Below, piece by piece: positions 21,149-30,239 of a stretch of DNA of 64,000 bases. The first letter of the stretch is position 1. Each line of letters starts with the position of its first letter. Origin of the DNA: Chlorokybus atmophyticus (lineage: Eukaryota; Streptophyta; Chlorokybophyceae; Chlorokybales; Chlorokybaceae); NCBI GenBank assembly GCA_009103225.1, contig RHPI01002368.1, positions 641,131 to 705,130 of the forward strand. The letters are read 5' to 3'. The notes under the pieces were generated by a model that saw nothing but the letters and a program-made list of their open reading frames with translations, was not told the DNA's origin and ran no database searches. Made by a program: the position numbers and the translations under genes.

Positions 21149-21301
21149 CAGCCTGGACCCTTTTCCATATTTTAGTGCATGCATAATATGTGTTTTACCC
21201 TTTTCTAGCTTAATAAAACCTTACAAAATTTTGCAAGAGTACAAGGCCAAGGGAGGCACTCGTCAGCTTCGAGGGCGAAGCTTTTCTAAGGGGGGAAGGT
21301 G
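21144..21301 (+). repeat. Partial LTR plus duplicated pol tail ahead of the 3' LTR
   Basis: An LTR start (TGTAACAGCC, 21,144) runs only about 80 bp, then the last ~77 bp of pol and the polypurine tract (original at about 21,069-21,143) are repeated at 21,225-21,301 before the full 3' LTR begins. This looks like a template jump during reverse transcription. Confidence 0.8.
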
Positions 21302-21986
21302 TGTAACAGCCTGGACCCTTTTCCACATTTTAGTGCATGTATAATATGTGGTTTACCCTATTTGGCTTAATAAAAGGTTTTTTAAGGCTTTGTTAGGCCC
21401 TTCTGGCGCCGGCTCCACTGCAGCGCGCGACTTCGCCTTCGCTAGCAGCTGCCAACCTGCGACGTGCTTGCCGCCGAGCCAATAGCAATGTGACTGCCGC
21501 GGCATGTGACGTCACACCTGATTAGACTGTGCCAGGTGACGCGGACTTCGCACTCAGCTACCTGCTGTGCAGTATCTTATGGCGCGGAGTGCACAGTCAG
21601 CTGCCGCGTAAAAGGTACCCGATGCAAGGGGCAGCAGCCTGCACTTATGCAGTCCTTTACATTTGGTAAATCATAAACAAAATGCCTGGTTATTAACCTG
21701 CTTAGTTTCGGTGCTGGTATAAATAGGGAAACCTTGTGTACTACAACTAACTTTGCTTTCTGCTCTCTGCTGTGAGTATACTGGTGTATGCTTGAAAGAG
21801 GCGTGATCCAAGGCACGCTACTGCGTTCTTGCTTGGTGTGAGCAGTAGTAGTGTTCGTGTGCGTGTGCGCGCTCAACGCATGCGTATGCGCGAGGGAAGG
21901 CAAGGTTCCGGTGTGAAGACTGTACTCAGTGTGCACACATGTGTTGTATGACTTGTGTGTTGTATGTAAGCACGAGCATCGTTACA
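21302..21986 (+). repeat. Chromovirus 3' LTR
   Basis: 685 bp, preceded by a purine tract (AAGGGGGGAAGG). Holds an intact TATA box TATAAATA at 21,718-21,725 and a CTTAATAAAAGG polyadenylation-like signal near 21,370. Confidence 0.9.
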
Positions 21987-22384
21987 GTGTCACTATTGCA
22001 AGATGAAGGGCCACTTCATTCGCGGGTGCCACAAGAGGATCCGCAATGAGGCAACCAAGGAGGAGCACGCCACGATGGCAATTGCTTTCTAGCATTGGTG
22101 AGGACCTTAAGGAGTTGCAGTGAATGGTGTTTGTTTGTCCTCTTCTACTGCAAGGGCGCGTGAAGGACATGCGTACACGGAGGTCGCAGACACAAAGGTT
22201 TGTGAGAGTTACGGCTAGCCTATGTGTAGTTGCTGGTGTTGAGCTACATACACTAGAGGTTGCATTGCTGTGGAGTTGTTTTTTTGGGTAGCACACAGGT
22301 GTGCGGTACTGGTTAGAACACTTCAATTGATTGGCATGCAAGGACTGAGTTGTATAGCTAGCTAACAAGAGATGGGAGGGGTGC
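21987..22384 (+). pseudogene. gag: CopA copy 1 gag, 3' part and non-coding tail
   Basis: Resumes the gag split by the chromovirus: zinc knuckle CHYCKMKGHFIRGC (21,990-22,031, the first codon formed with the target duplication) and an EEHATMAIAF end with TAG at 22,090. The ~290 bp after it is non-coding and conserved with copy 2 (28.24-28.5 kb). Confidence 0.8.
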
Positions 22385-22647
22385 TTTCCTTGTACTGCTT
22401 GTAACAGTGGGTCGCACATCTCTGTAGTTGGCATGCTTGCTCCACTTGTATGTATCCTTAGTGTGTGCACACTTGTATATGAGAGGCGCATACACACACA
22501 CTAGGCGCATCAATGGTTTTCAACAGCTTATGGGCCCACACTCGCTTGTGTGATTGATTGTGCTAGTGAGAGAAAGTGTTGAGCATAGGCGCCTATTAGT
22601 AGAGTGTTCTTGTGGAGAGGGTGAGTTGCACTATTCTGTAGCAAGCA

Positions 22648-23084
22648 GTGGCTGACACAGATAGGATACCCATCGAGTCCTTTGATCTGCACAATTATGC
22701 TTCATGGTCGCTGAAGATGAAGTTGGTGCTGATCCGCAAGAAACTCTGGAGTTTTGTTGACCCCACCTCCTCCACATCATTGCGGCCAAAAATAGGTAAC
22801 GCTAGTACCTGGACTAAGAACTCACCATCAACTTTTGCGCTGATAGGCTTGCACGTTAAAGACTTCCATCTCCCTCTTATAGCGGATTGCAAGACTGGAC
22901 GTGAGGTGTGGGAGGTCTTTAACACCCTCTGCAAGGCCAATAGCAATTTGCGCAAGTTGTAGCTGCGACGCAAGCTGACACTTTTGAGGATGGAGCACAA
23001 GGAGCCACCTCCGGAAGTACATCTCGCGGGCAAGGGAGCTTGAGCAAGACCTTGCAACAGTTGGCCACAATGTGCAGGAAGAGG
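22648..23084 (+). pseudogene. gag: CopA copy 2 gag, 5' part
   Basis: ATG-equivalent start in the MADTDRIPIESFDLHNYASW reading; continues with LKMKLVLIRKKLWSFVDPTS and VKDFHLPLIADCKTGREVWE. A TAG at 22,960 interrupts (CAG to TAG is likely by comparison with copy 1, which reads KLQLRRKL). The frame then shifts before the Cop2 insertion. Confidence 0.8.
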
Positions 23085-23471
23085 TGTTAAAGGTACTTTG
23101 TTAGGCGTTTTAGCTAAAACTTCTATGATCACATTCACCTTGTGAGGTACGGTCAGTTGTCGTTTTGAGAATTATAGTCCATTATAGTCAATATTGACTT
23201 TGATCTTGAAATTTGACCTTGATCATTGACTAGTGTTGACTAGCGTTGATTAGTGTTGACTATCACTCGCTAGTGTACTATATCAAATATTATATATTGT
23301 GCAATACCGTAAAATCCACTTTGCTTTATCGTTAGCGCCACACTTGTCTTTATCATTGTTGCTACCGTGCAATCTTAATAGGTTATGGGCCCACACTAGC
23401 GCTAGCATAGCTAGTACAAGTTGGTGAAGCTTGGGAAGGCGCCGTTTTCATTGCAGGCTAGCAAAGGAAGC

Positions 23472-24204
23472 ATGGCAACCAGCTATAACAAGTTCAACAT
23501 CGAGCCACTGGATATCAACAACTATGGGACATGGAGCATCCAAATGCTGATGCTACTCATGCACAAAGATCTATGGTCGGTGGTGGATCCCACAAAGCGC
23601 CCTCTCGGCTTGGAAGACCTACTCACAAAGAAACAAACCGTTCAGGCACTTGCGTTGATGGGACTCTATGCGGTACATCATCACTTAGTGCTTGTTGCAC
23701 GTTGCAAGTCTGCTACAACATTGTGGTAGAAGTTTTTTGAGGTTTTAAAGGCTAAGAATAATGCTGGGAAGTTGCAGTTGAGGAAGCAGTTAAATGCTTT
23801 GTGGAAGGATGTTGCTGAACATGTCATCAAGTTCATCTCACAAGTCAAGCAGCTGTAGGACGACTTGCTTGCCATTGGACATGAAGTGAAAGAGGTGGAG
23901 GTGGTCTGGGTCATCCTTGCTGGCTTGCCCAAGGAGTTCGAGATGACTGTCACCATCATGGAGTCACCAATGAGGAGCTCACCCTCGAGACCACCACCCC
24001 ACGTCTACTTCAAGTCGAGCAACGCGCATCCACTTTACCCCAGGATGAGGCTGAAGCTGTGGCATTTGCGGCACACTCCAAACCACGTTGTAACAACAAG
24101 AACGGTTGTGGGAAGAAGGAGGCGCATACTTGCCACTATTACGACATGAAGGGACCCCTGAAGAAGGTTTGCCAAAAGTTGAAGTGCAATCAGCAACGAA
24201 ATTA
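23472..24204 (+). pseudogene. gag: Cop2 gag
   Basis: Starts at ATG 23,472 with MATSYNKFNIEPLDINNYGT; then LMHKDLWSVVDPTK and LKAKNNAGKLQLRKQLNALW. Stops interrupt at 23,727 (after TTLW) and at 23,857 (QL-stop-DDLLAIG, where Trp is expected). The zinc knuckle is damaged: CHYYDMKG lacks the second Cys. A functional Gag is not possible as read. Confidence 0.8.
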
Positions 24205-25471
24205 AGGTTCTTACAGGCAAGCTGTAGCACTTGCTGCTAGCACCACTGCTATTGAGAGCGCTTGGTTGCTCGATTTTGTGTGCACACAGCATATGACCCC
24301 ACACAGACATGAGTTCGAGGAATATTATGCTATGGGATGCTGCTGGTGTGAAAGTGAGCGTTAGCAATAAGATGCACTTGCAAGCTGTGGGAGTGGGCAC
24401 CGTCATCCTACACACTGTGGTGGCGGGCGCTACACACGAAATGGACCTAAAAGAGGCGATCCACGTGCCAAGGGTAGCTTCCAGCCTGTTCTCCATTTGA
24501 AGAGCTACAAGCGCAGGCGCCAAAGTTGACTTCACTGCTCAAAAGTGTCAATCAAGGTGAACAACATTGTTGTTAAAAAGGGCACATTGCGGCAGAGCTT
24601 GTAATGCATCATACTTGATTGCCAGCATGCGTTGTCTGCGACAGGCACTGCATTGGACACAGCTCATCATTGGCACTGAAGACTTGGACAGCTTGGATGG
24701 GACAATGTGGCAAGAGTGGTGGCTAAGGACATAGTGGAAGGGATCAACATTGAAATGGAGGACATTAAGGCAGTGCAAGGTAATATGTGCGAGACGTGCG
24801 TGCTGAGCAATATGATTAGGCAGCCTTTTCCTACCTCTTCCCGCACCAGTACAGCACCCTTGCAGCTCGTGCACATGGATGTGTGCGGTCCCATGCCAAT
24901 TGCGTTCACTAGAGGGAATTGGTACGTAGCCACTTTCATTGATGACTTCAGCAAATTGTCTGCTATCATTCCACTTGTTGTGAAGTCGGATGTTGCTGCT
25001 GTAGTCAAGAGGACACTCACTCAGCTGGCTACACAAGCAAAGACAAAGGTGTTGGCGTTAAAAAGTGATCGGGGCTCTGTGTATCTCGACCACCTTGGAA
25101 ATCTACTTGGATGAGCACGGCATCAAGTATGAGACTATTGCACCCTACACCCCTGATCAAAACGGTGCTGCAGAGCGTCTTAACCGCACGCTTGTGGAGC
25201 GCGTGCGTGCCATACTTACAAATACAAAGCTGGACAAAGCTTTGTGGGCTGAGGCGTTTGTCATGGCCAATTACATTCGCAACAGGTCTACTACAAGCAA
25301 CAAAGCCAAGACCCCGTGGAAGTTGTTCTACGGTAAGAAGCCTGATGTGATGCACATGCATGTTTTTGGAGCCAAGGCGTATCCACATATCCCCAAGCAA
25401 CTAAGGAGAAAGCTTGAGAATGCGAGGGAGACAAGCATCCTCGTGGGGTACGAGCCAAACTTCAAGGCATA
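24205..25471 (+). pseudogene. Cop2 protease and integrase
   Basis: Protease is dead: the D-S-G site reads LDFVCTQHMTPH (about 24,270). After a decayed pre-integrase region, the integrase core reads LVHMDVCGPM (first Asp, about 24,875), ALKSDRGSVY (second Asp, about 25,060), a frame change near 25,090, then APYTPDQNGAAERLNRTLVE (Glu), so the DDE triad survives in two frames. ANYIRNRSTTS and VFGAKAYPHIPKQLRRKLEN follow. It is cut at FKAY by the repeat at 25,472. Confidence 0.85.
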
Positions 25472-25679
25472 CATGACCACACTCGCCACCCTCGCTAAGG
25501 ATGGCGCCGCCGCGCTGAGTTTTCAAGCGATTAAACATGGAGCTTGTAACTTAGAACTCACATCTAGTGAGTGCTTGTGCCCCCAAGTACTCAGGGCACT
25601 AGGGGCACAAGAGTCTCATAACTGATTAACGAGTTCTTGAGTTCATGGGCGCGCCTCTCATGCGCTTTATGAACTCATA
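25472..25679 (+). repeat. Insertion of a DIRS-associated repeat segment in Cop2
   Basis: About 208 bp from ACCACACTCGCCACCCTCGC to GAACTCATATG match part of the repeats at 11.03-11.25 kb and 57.0-57.2 kb. It separates FKAY from ILHED, contiguous in Copia polyproteins. ATG occurs at both edges as a possible short target duplication. Confidence 0.75.
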
Positions 25680-27524
25680 TGATCTTGCATGAGGATAGCA
25701 ACAAGAACGTGGTTTGATGGGATGTTGTCTTAAACGAGAAATTGGTGGCGACTTCACTAGCAACACCTTCTGCAACCATGGACATTAATATTGCTGATGA
25801 GCCAGATGTCATTACCGCACCACCTGTGAATGTGAAGGTCCCTGGCGATTCGCCACATCTCAAAGAGGACAAGATTGCATCTGTGGATGAGTAGGAGAGG
25901 CGCTACCCTATAAGAAACAGAGCGCCACCATAATTATACCAAAGGTTTCAGGCCATGCGTGCTGAAACCACTGAGGAGAAGGAGCTAAGCACCTACCAAA
26001 AGGCCATTATGGCTTCTGACGCTGAGTTGTGGCGTAAGGCATGGATGAGGAGATTGCTTCGCTACACGCTAACAAGACTTGGGTACTGAATCAGGTTCCA
26101 CAAGGCGTTAAGCCTATGCTTGTCAAGTGGGTGTACAAGATCAAGCGTGATGGCAAGGGCAACGTTGAGCGCTACACGGCGCGACTTGTGACAAAGGGCC
26201 TTTTACAAGAAAAGGGTGTTGACTACAAGGAGGTGTTTGCAACTGCTAGTAAGCACACAACCTTCAGGGCACTGCTTGCAAAGGTTGCTGCAGAGGCTTG
26301 GAGATGCACCACCTGGACGTGAAGACCGCTTTTTGTTATCGAGAGTTGGATGAGCAGATCTACGCAACAGCCTCAAGTTTACGAGGAGGGAGGCTCAAGC
26401 ACGGATTGCTTGCTATACAAGGCTACATAAGGCTCTTTATGGGCTTATGCAAGTGCCAAGAGTCTGGCACATATGGCTCAGCAAGGAGCTGGAGAAGATG
26501 GGCGTTCAGCAATTATTATCAGACCCTGGGCTCTTCATTAATGAGGACGGCTAAGTTTGGTTGCTGGTGTACGTAGACGATATCATCTTGACATTGCATG
26601 ACACTGCAGCAATGTCACACATCACAGTGACACTGCAATCTGCTTTTAAAATTTGAGATCTTGGCAATGCACGCATGTCCTCGGCATTATCATCACCAGA
26701 GACAGAGTTGCAAGGACAATTAAGATCACTGAGAAGCAGTTGGTCCTGGATGTATTCAAGAAATTCAAGTCGCATAGCACCTAGGGTAAGGCAACACCTC
26801 TGAGCGTGGGAGTACATCTACTTAAGGCACAAGACACTACCGCAGTGCTTGACAAGGCTGCATATCCATATGGTGAGCTGGTTGGGAGCCTCATCTAGTT
26901 GTCCATCAGCACGAGGCTTGACATCGCACAAGCCATGGGAGTCTTGGCGAGACACATGTGAACACCAACCATGAAGCACTAAAAGGCGGTAAAAGGAGTT
27001 CTTCACTACTTTGGTAGCACCCTGGACGTGGGCATTACTTGTGGGAGCACAGAGGACATTACAGTACATGGTTATTGTGATGCGGACTATGCGTGGGACC
27101 TTGTTTCAAGGAGGTCTACCACTAAATACACTTTTCTAATGGGAGGAGGCATTGTCATTGGAACAGCCAATTACAGCCAACAATTGCTGCATCAACCACT
27201 CAGGCCGAGTACATGGCGGCTTCATCTGCGATAAATGAAGCATTATGGCTTTGCAAGTTGGTCACTGACTTGGGACATGCATTGAGCCGTGTCACAATCA
27301 TGTGTGACAACCAAGGAGCGCTCAAGTTAAGCATGCACCCCATTACATTTGCCAGGTTGAAGCACATCGACATCATGCACCACCTGGTGAAAGAGAGAGT
27401 TGCACGAGGCGAGGTAGAGTTCAGGTACTGCAGCACGGAGGACATGCTCGCAAACTGCATGACCACACCACTACCACCAACCAAATTCCAAACTTGTTGC
27501 TTGGGGCTCGGAGTTGAAGGCTAA
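25680..27524 (+). pseudogene. Cop2 reverse transcriptase and RNase H
   Basis: RT starts with EEIASLHANKTWVLNQVPQG and VKWVYKIKRDGKGNVERY, changes frame near 26,300 (HHLDVKTAFCYRELDEQIY) and reaches LLVYVDDIILT (YVDD intact, about 26,560). RNase H follows in fragments: YCDADYAWDLVSRRSTTKY (about 27,072), EYMAASSAINEALWLCKL, VTIMCDNQGALKLSMHP and LKHIDIMHHLVKERV, ending at 27,524. Several frame changes mean no complete enzyme. Confidence 0.85.
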
Positions 27525-27541
27525 AGATGCTCGCGTCGGAG

Positions 27542-27881
27542 TGTTGAAGGTACTTTGTTAGGCGCCTTAGCTAAAACTTCTACGATCATTTTCACCTTGG
27601 GAGTTATGGTCAGCTATCGTTATGGGAGTTATAGTCCAGTATAGTCAACATTGACTTTGACCTTTGACATTAAGTTTGACTTTGAGCGTTGTCTAGTGTT
27701 GACTTTGACTAGCGTTGACTAGTGTTGTCTATCACGCGCTAGTGTACTATATGAGATACTATATGTTGTGCAATACAATGTAATACAATACAACAGAGTG
27801 GATCTTTATAAAAGATCCACTCTGCTGTATTGTCAGCGCCACACTTGTGCTTGTCATTGTTGCTACTGTGCAATCTTAATA
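27542..27881 (+). repeat. Cop2 3' LTR with TTGAC array
   Basis: Preceded by GCTCGCGTCGGAG, the same pre-LTR tract as in CopA. Several TTGACT/TTGACC motifs lie in about 27,649-27,720. A near-perfect 23-bp palindrome at 27,785-27,833 is absent from the 5' LTR. Confidence 0.85.
27785..27833. repeat. 23-bp palindrome in the Cop2 3' LTR
   Basis: Arms 27,785-27,807 and 27,811-27,833 are reverse complements with one mismatch around ATA. The 5' LTR has only a short non-palindromic equivalent. Confidence 0.9.
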
Positions 27882-27886
27882 AGAGG

Positions 27887-28236
27887 AGGTAATGTGGGTA
27901 GTCTTACCTGGCTTAGGAAAGATCTTTGCTACGCTAGTTACTGCGTTGAAGTCCTCATATGTGGTTTGAAAATTGGCTGATGTAGTGCCTAAGCTGCTTG
28001 CTGTGGAAGGCAAATTGGATTTTTAGGAGATGGAGAATGGTGGGAAACCTATCAAACTTGTTGCCTCAACTTTTCAACACACACGAAGCAGGAGCAAAGC
28101 AGGTGGTGGGAAGCCATCACATGGCAAAGAGTGTCACTATTGCACGATGAAGGGCTACTTCGTTCGCGAGTGTCAGAAGAGGATCCATGATGAGGCAATC
28201 AAGGAGGAGCACGCCACGATGGCGATTGCATTCTAG
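27887..28236 (+). pseudogene. gag: CopA copy 2 gag, 3' part
   Basis: Continues the gag cut by Cop2 (VMWVVLPGLGKIFATLVTAL in the first frame). A later frame has a zinc knuckle CHYCTMKGYFVREC (about 28,132) where the usual His is Tyr, then EEHATMAIAF and TAG at 28,234. Stops at 27,968 and 28,023 and the altered knuckle show decay. Confidence 0.8.
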
Positions 28237-28615
28237 CATTGGTGAGGACCTCGAGGAGCCGCAGTGGATGGTGGTCGTCTGTCCTCTCCCACTGCAAGGG
28301 CGCGTGAAGGACATGCGTAGACGGAGGTCGCAAACACAAAGGTTTGTGAGAGTTGCTGCTAGCCTATGAGTAGTTGCTGGTGTTGAGCTGCATACACTAG
28401 AGGTTGCATTGCTGTGGAGTTGTTGTTTTGGTAGCACACAGGAGTGCGGTACTGGTTAAAATACTTCACTTAATTGGCATGCAAGTACTCAGTTGTATAG
28501 CTAGCTTACAGGAGATGGGAGGGGTGCTTTCCTTGGTGGAAGGGTCTGATCAACCCTTGCATGGTCTACACTTTGATACAGCATTGCTAAGGTAGAGAAC
28601 TCAGTGTGGTTAAGA

Positions 28616-28980
28616 TAATAAAGGCATGGTGCGGAAAACATGGTGCAGTTAAGACAATGAAGGCACTATTTCAGTTCTCATTGGAATGCTATGGTGGTAT
28701 GGACCCAGCTTTTCAGGCGCACAACAAGCTCAGCAAGTTACGACAGGATGGTCGGGCAGCTTCAATCTATTTGCAAGAGCTCCCAACACTGGTGGTTGCG
28801 CAAGCAATGGCCTTATGCCCATCGACAAGGCCAAGCAATTAGAGTTGAACAAGTGCGGCTTGGATGCGCGTGTGCGCAATATCATGCCCACTGTCCTCGC
28901 ATAGCAGCCTTCATCTATGCCTACATCTAGACCCTCGCGCGGCCTATCAACATGGAGACTTGTGCGCATTATTGGTCAAC
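28616..28980 (+). pseudogene. gag: Gypsy-type gag fragment
   Basis: Pieces in three frames read AHNKLSKLRQDGRAASIYLQ, then KAKQLELNKCGLDARVRNIM. This is the style of a retrotransposon Gag: a Leu-Arg-Gln-X-Gly segment, then a GL-X-ARV segment. I see no zinc knuckle. It may belong to the remnant at 30.2-32.5 kb, but that lies on the other strand. Confidence 0.45.
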
Positions 28981-30235
28981 AGCTAGTTCATTACTCTAGA
29001 CTAGCTCATGACTATAACCTACTTAAGCATCGTGTGTAGCTAATCGGTTGTGAGTTTTGTCAAGTTTATGTTGGCCAAATACCCCACTTGTAGAGCCTTC
29101 CCTTGGATGCACACGCACTTGCACAATAGCTTGCATGCCTCAAGCTTCCTTGACTAGTGAGCACTTGCTCACTCATATTCGAGCTTTAATGAAATGAGTT
29201 CCACAAGGGTTGACTTGTGACCATTGTTGACTAGCTTCTTAACTTCTTGCAAGGGAGTTATAACACTGTGATGCCACGTTTGGACCACACATGCAATGGC
29301 ATGTTGCGATCAACCAACCTCTCATGCCCTCACATGGGCATGTGCTTGGTTGACAATGCCTTTTCATTGTGTAACCTCTATTACACATGGATAGTGAGAG
29401 TTACAACTCCCAACCATATGTTCACATTTGATGCTTGGCGTATACACCCACACCAGATTGTGGTATAAGCCTTTCTCTTAAAATAGTCAAATTCAAGCCC
29501 ACTATATGTGCACCGCTGGACACATTTGTTTTAGGGCTGTCCCAACCACCAGATCTAGCGGCCTTACATGACACGAATGCGTCCGCAATGAAGCCGCGCG
29601 CCCGAGGCGCATTGGAGGCGCGACCGCAATGCGGCATGTGCCGCGAAGCGCCCCTCCCTGAGGGCCTTCTCAATAAGGCCCCTTACTACCTCAATGAGCG
29701 TGGGTTATTACTTTATCGTATAGTAATATACCACGTCTTGCTAGTATGCAAGCACTTGCTCAAGCCATACTTAGTGACGGATTGGACTATGTGCACATGC
29801 ACATACTCAGTGCCATTGTTACTCAATTTACTAAGCAACCCAAGCATAATTTGGCTATAATGAGTATTAATCAAGACACTGTTATATTCCTCCCTTCTTA
29901 ATCTTTGATGTCCTTGTCAACTTATTGTATTGCTACGGGATATAAGGTTGATCAGGCCTTCCGTTATCATCTCCATAGGCCCAAAGAGAGGTTGGCTTAA
30001 GTGGTTTTGCACCTTAGCAAAAGTTTCCGAGAAAGGTTAACTTGGTTTGGGTATCCACTTTGCACCTTAGCATGAATCTTACGAAAGGTTGACTTACTTT
30101 AGGTATCCACTTGTTGCAAGCAATTCTTGAACCATTTCACAACTATTGGTTTTGTCGTGCTCGGCTACCCATAGGTTGTGTTTAACCCCATAACTTTCCC
30201 ACTTAACAAGGTAGAACGACTTCTTCCTCGGGCAC
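28981..30235. other. Stretch without recognised gene
   Basis: No motif-bearing frame, LTR or repeat shared with the rest of the window was recognised. A CG-rich patch at about 29,588-29,670 stands out in composition only. Confidence 0.4.
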
Positions 30236-30239
30236 AGCT

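Larger units (their letters stand above)
15613..21986 (+). mobile_element. Chromovirus (chromodomain Gypsy), full length, 6.37 kb
   Basis: LTRs of 687 bp (15,613-16,299) and 685 bp (21,302-21,986) begin TGTAACAG and end GTTACA. The 5-bp target duplication GTGTC lies at 15,608-15,612 and 21,987-21,991. Internal order is Gag, protease, RT, RNase H, integrase, chromodomain, as in the chromovirus branch of Ty3/Gypsy. Frameshifts and stops make it defective, yet RT and integrase catalytic residues are intact. The LTRs have visibly diverged, so insertion is not very recent. Confidence 0.93.
14464..22384 (+). mobile_element. CopA copy 1: gag-only non-autonomous Copia, split by a chromovirus
   Basis: 5' LTR at 14,464-14,814 (TGTTAA to TCAACA), primer site, gag, then a non-coding 3' part; no protease, integrase or RT. 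A 6.4-kb Gypsy at 15,613-21,986 is inserted in gag and flanked by GTGTC on both sides. The 3' part stops at 22,384 and passes straight into the middle of another CopA LTR, giving a tandem arrangement with CopA copy 2. Confidence 0.85.
23085..27881 (+). mobile_element. Cop2: full-length Copia element, 4.8 kb
   Basis: 5' LTR 23,085-23,380 (296 bp, TGTTAA to TTAATA) and 3' LTR 27,542-27,881 (340 bp). AGAGG target duplication at 23,080-23,084 and 27,882-27,886. Internal order is Gag, protease, integrase, RT, RNase H (Copia order). The 3' LTR is longer, with an added palindrome and extra TTGAC repeats. Multiple stops and frameshifts; a 208-bp repeat interrupts it at 25,472-25,679. Confidence 0.92.
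22385..28615 (+). mobile_element. CopA copy 2: gag-only Copia in tandem, split by Copia Cop2
   Basis: Begins with the 3' part of a CopA LTR (22,385-22,525, GTACTGCTTGTAACAGTGGG matching within the LTR), then a primer site (CTTATGGGCCCACAC) and gag. Cop2 (23,085-27,881) is inserted in gag with target duplication AGAGG. Gag resumes at 27,887, ends at 28,236, and the non-coding 3' tail runs to about 28,615. No 3' LTR is seen. Confidence 0.82.
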
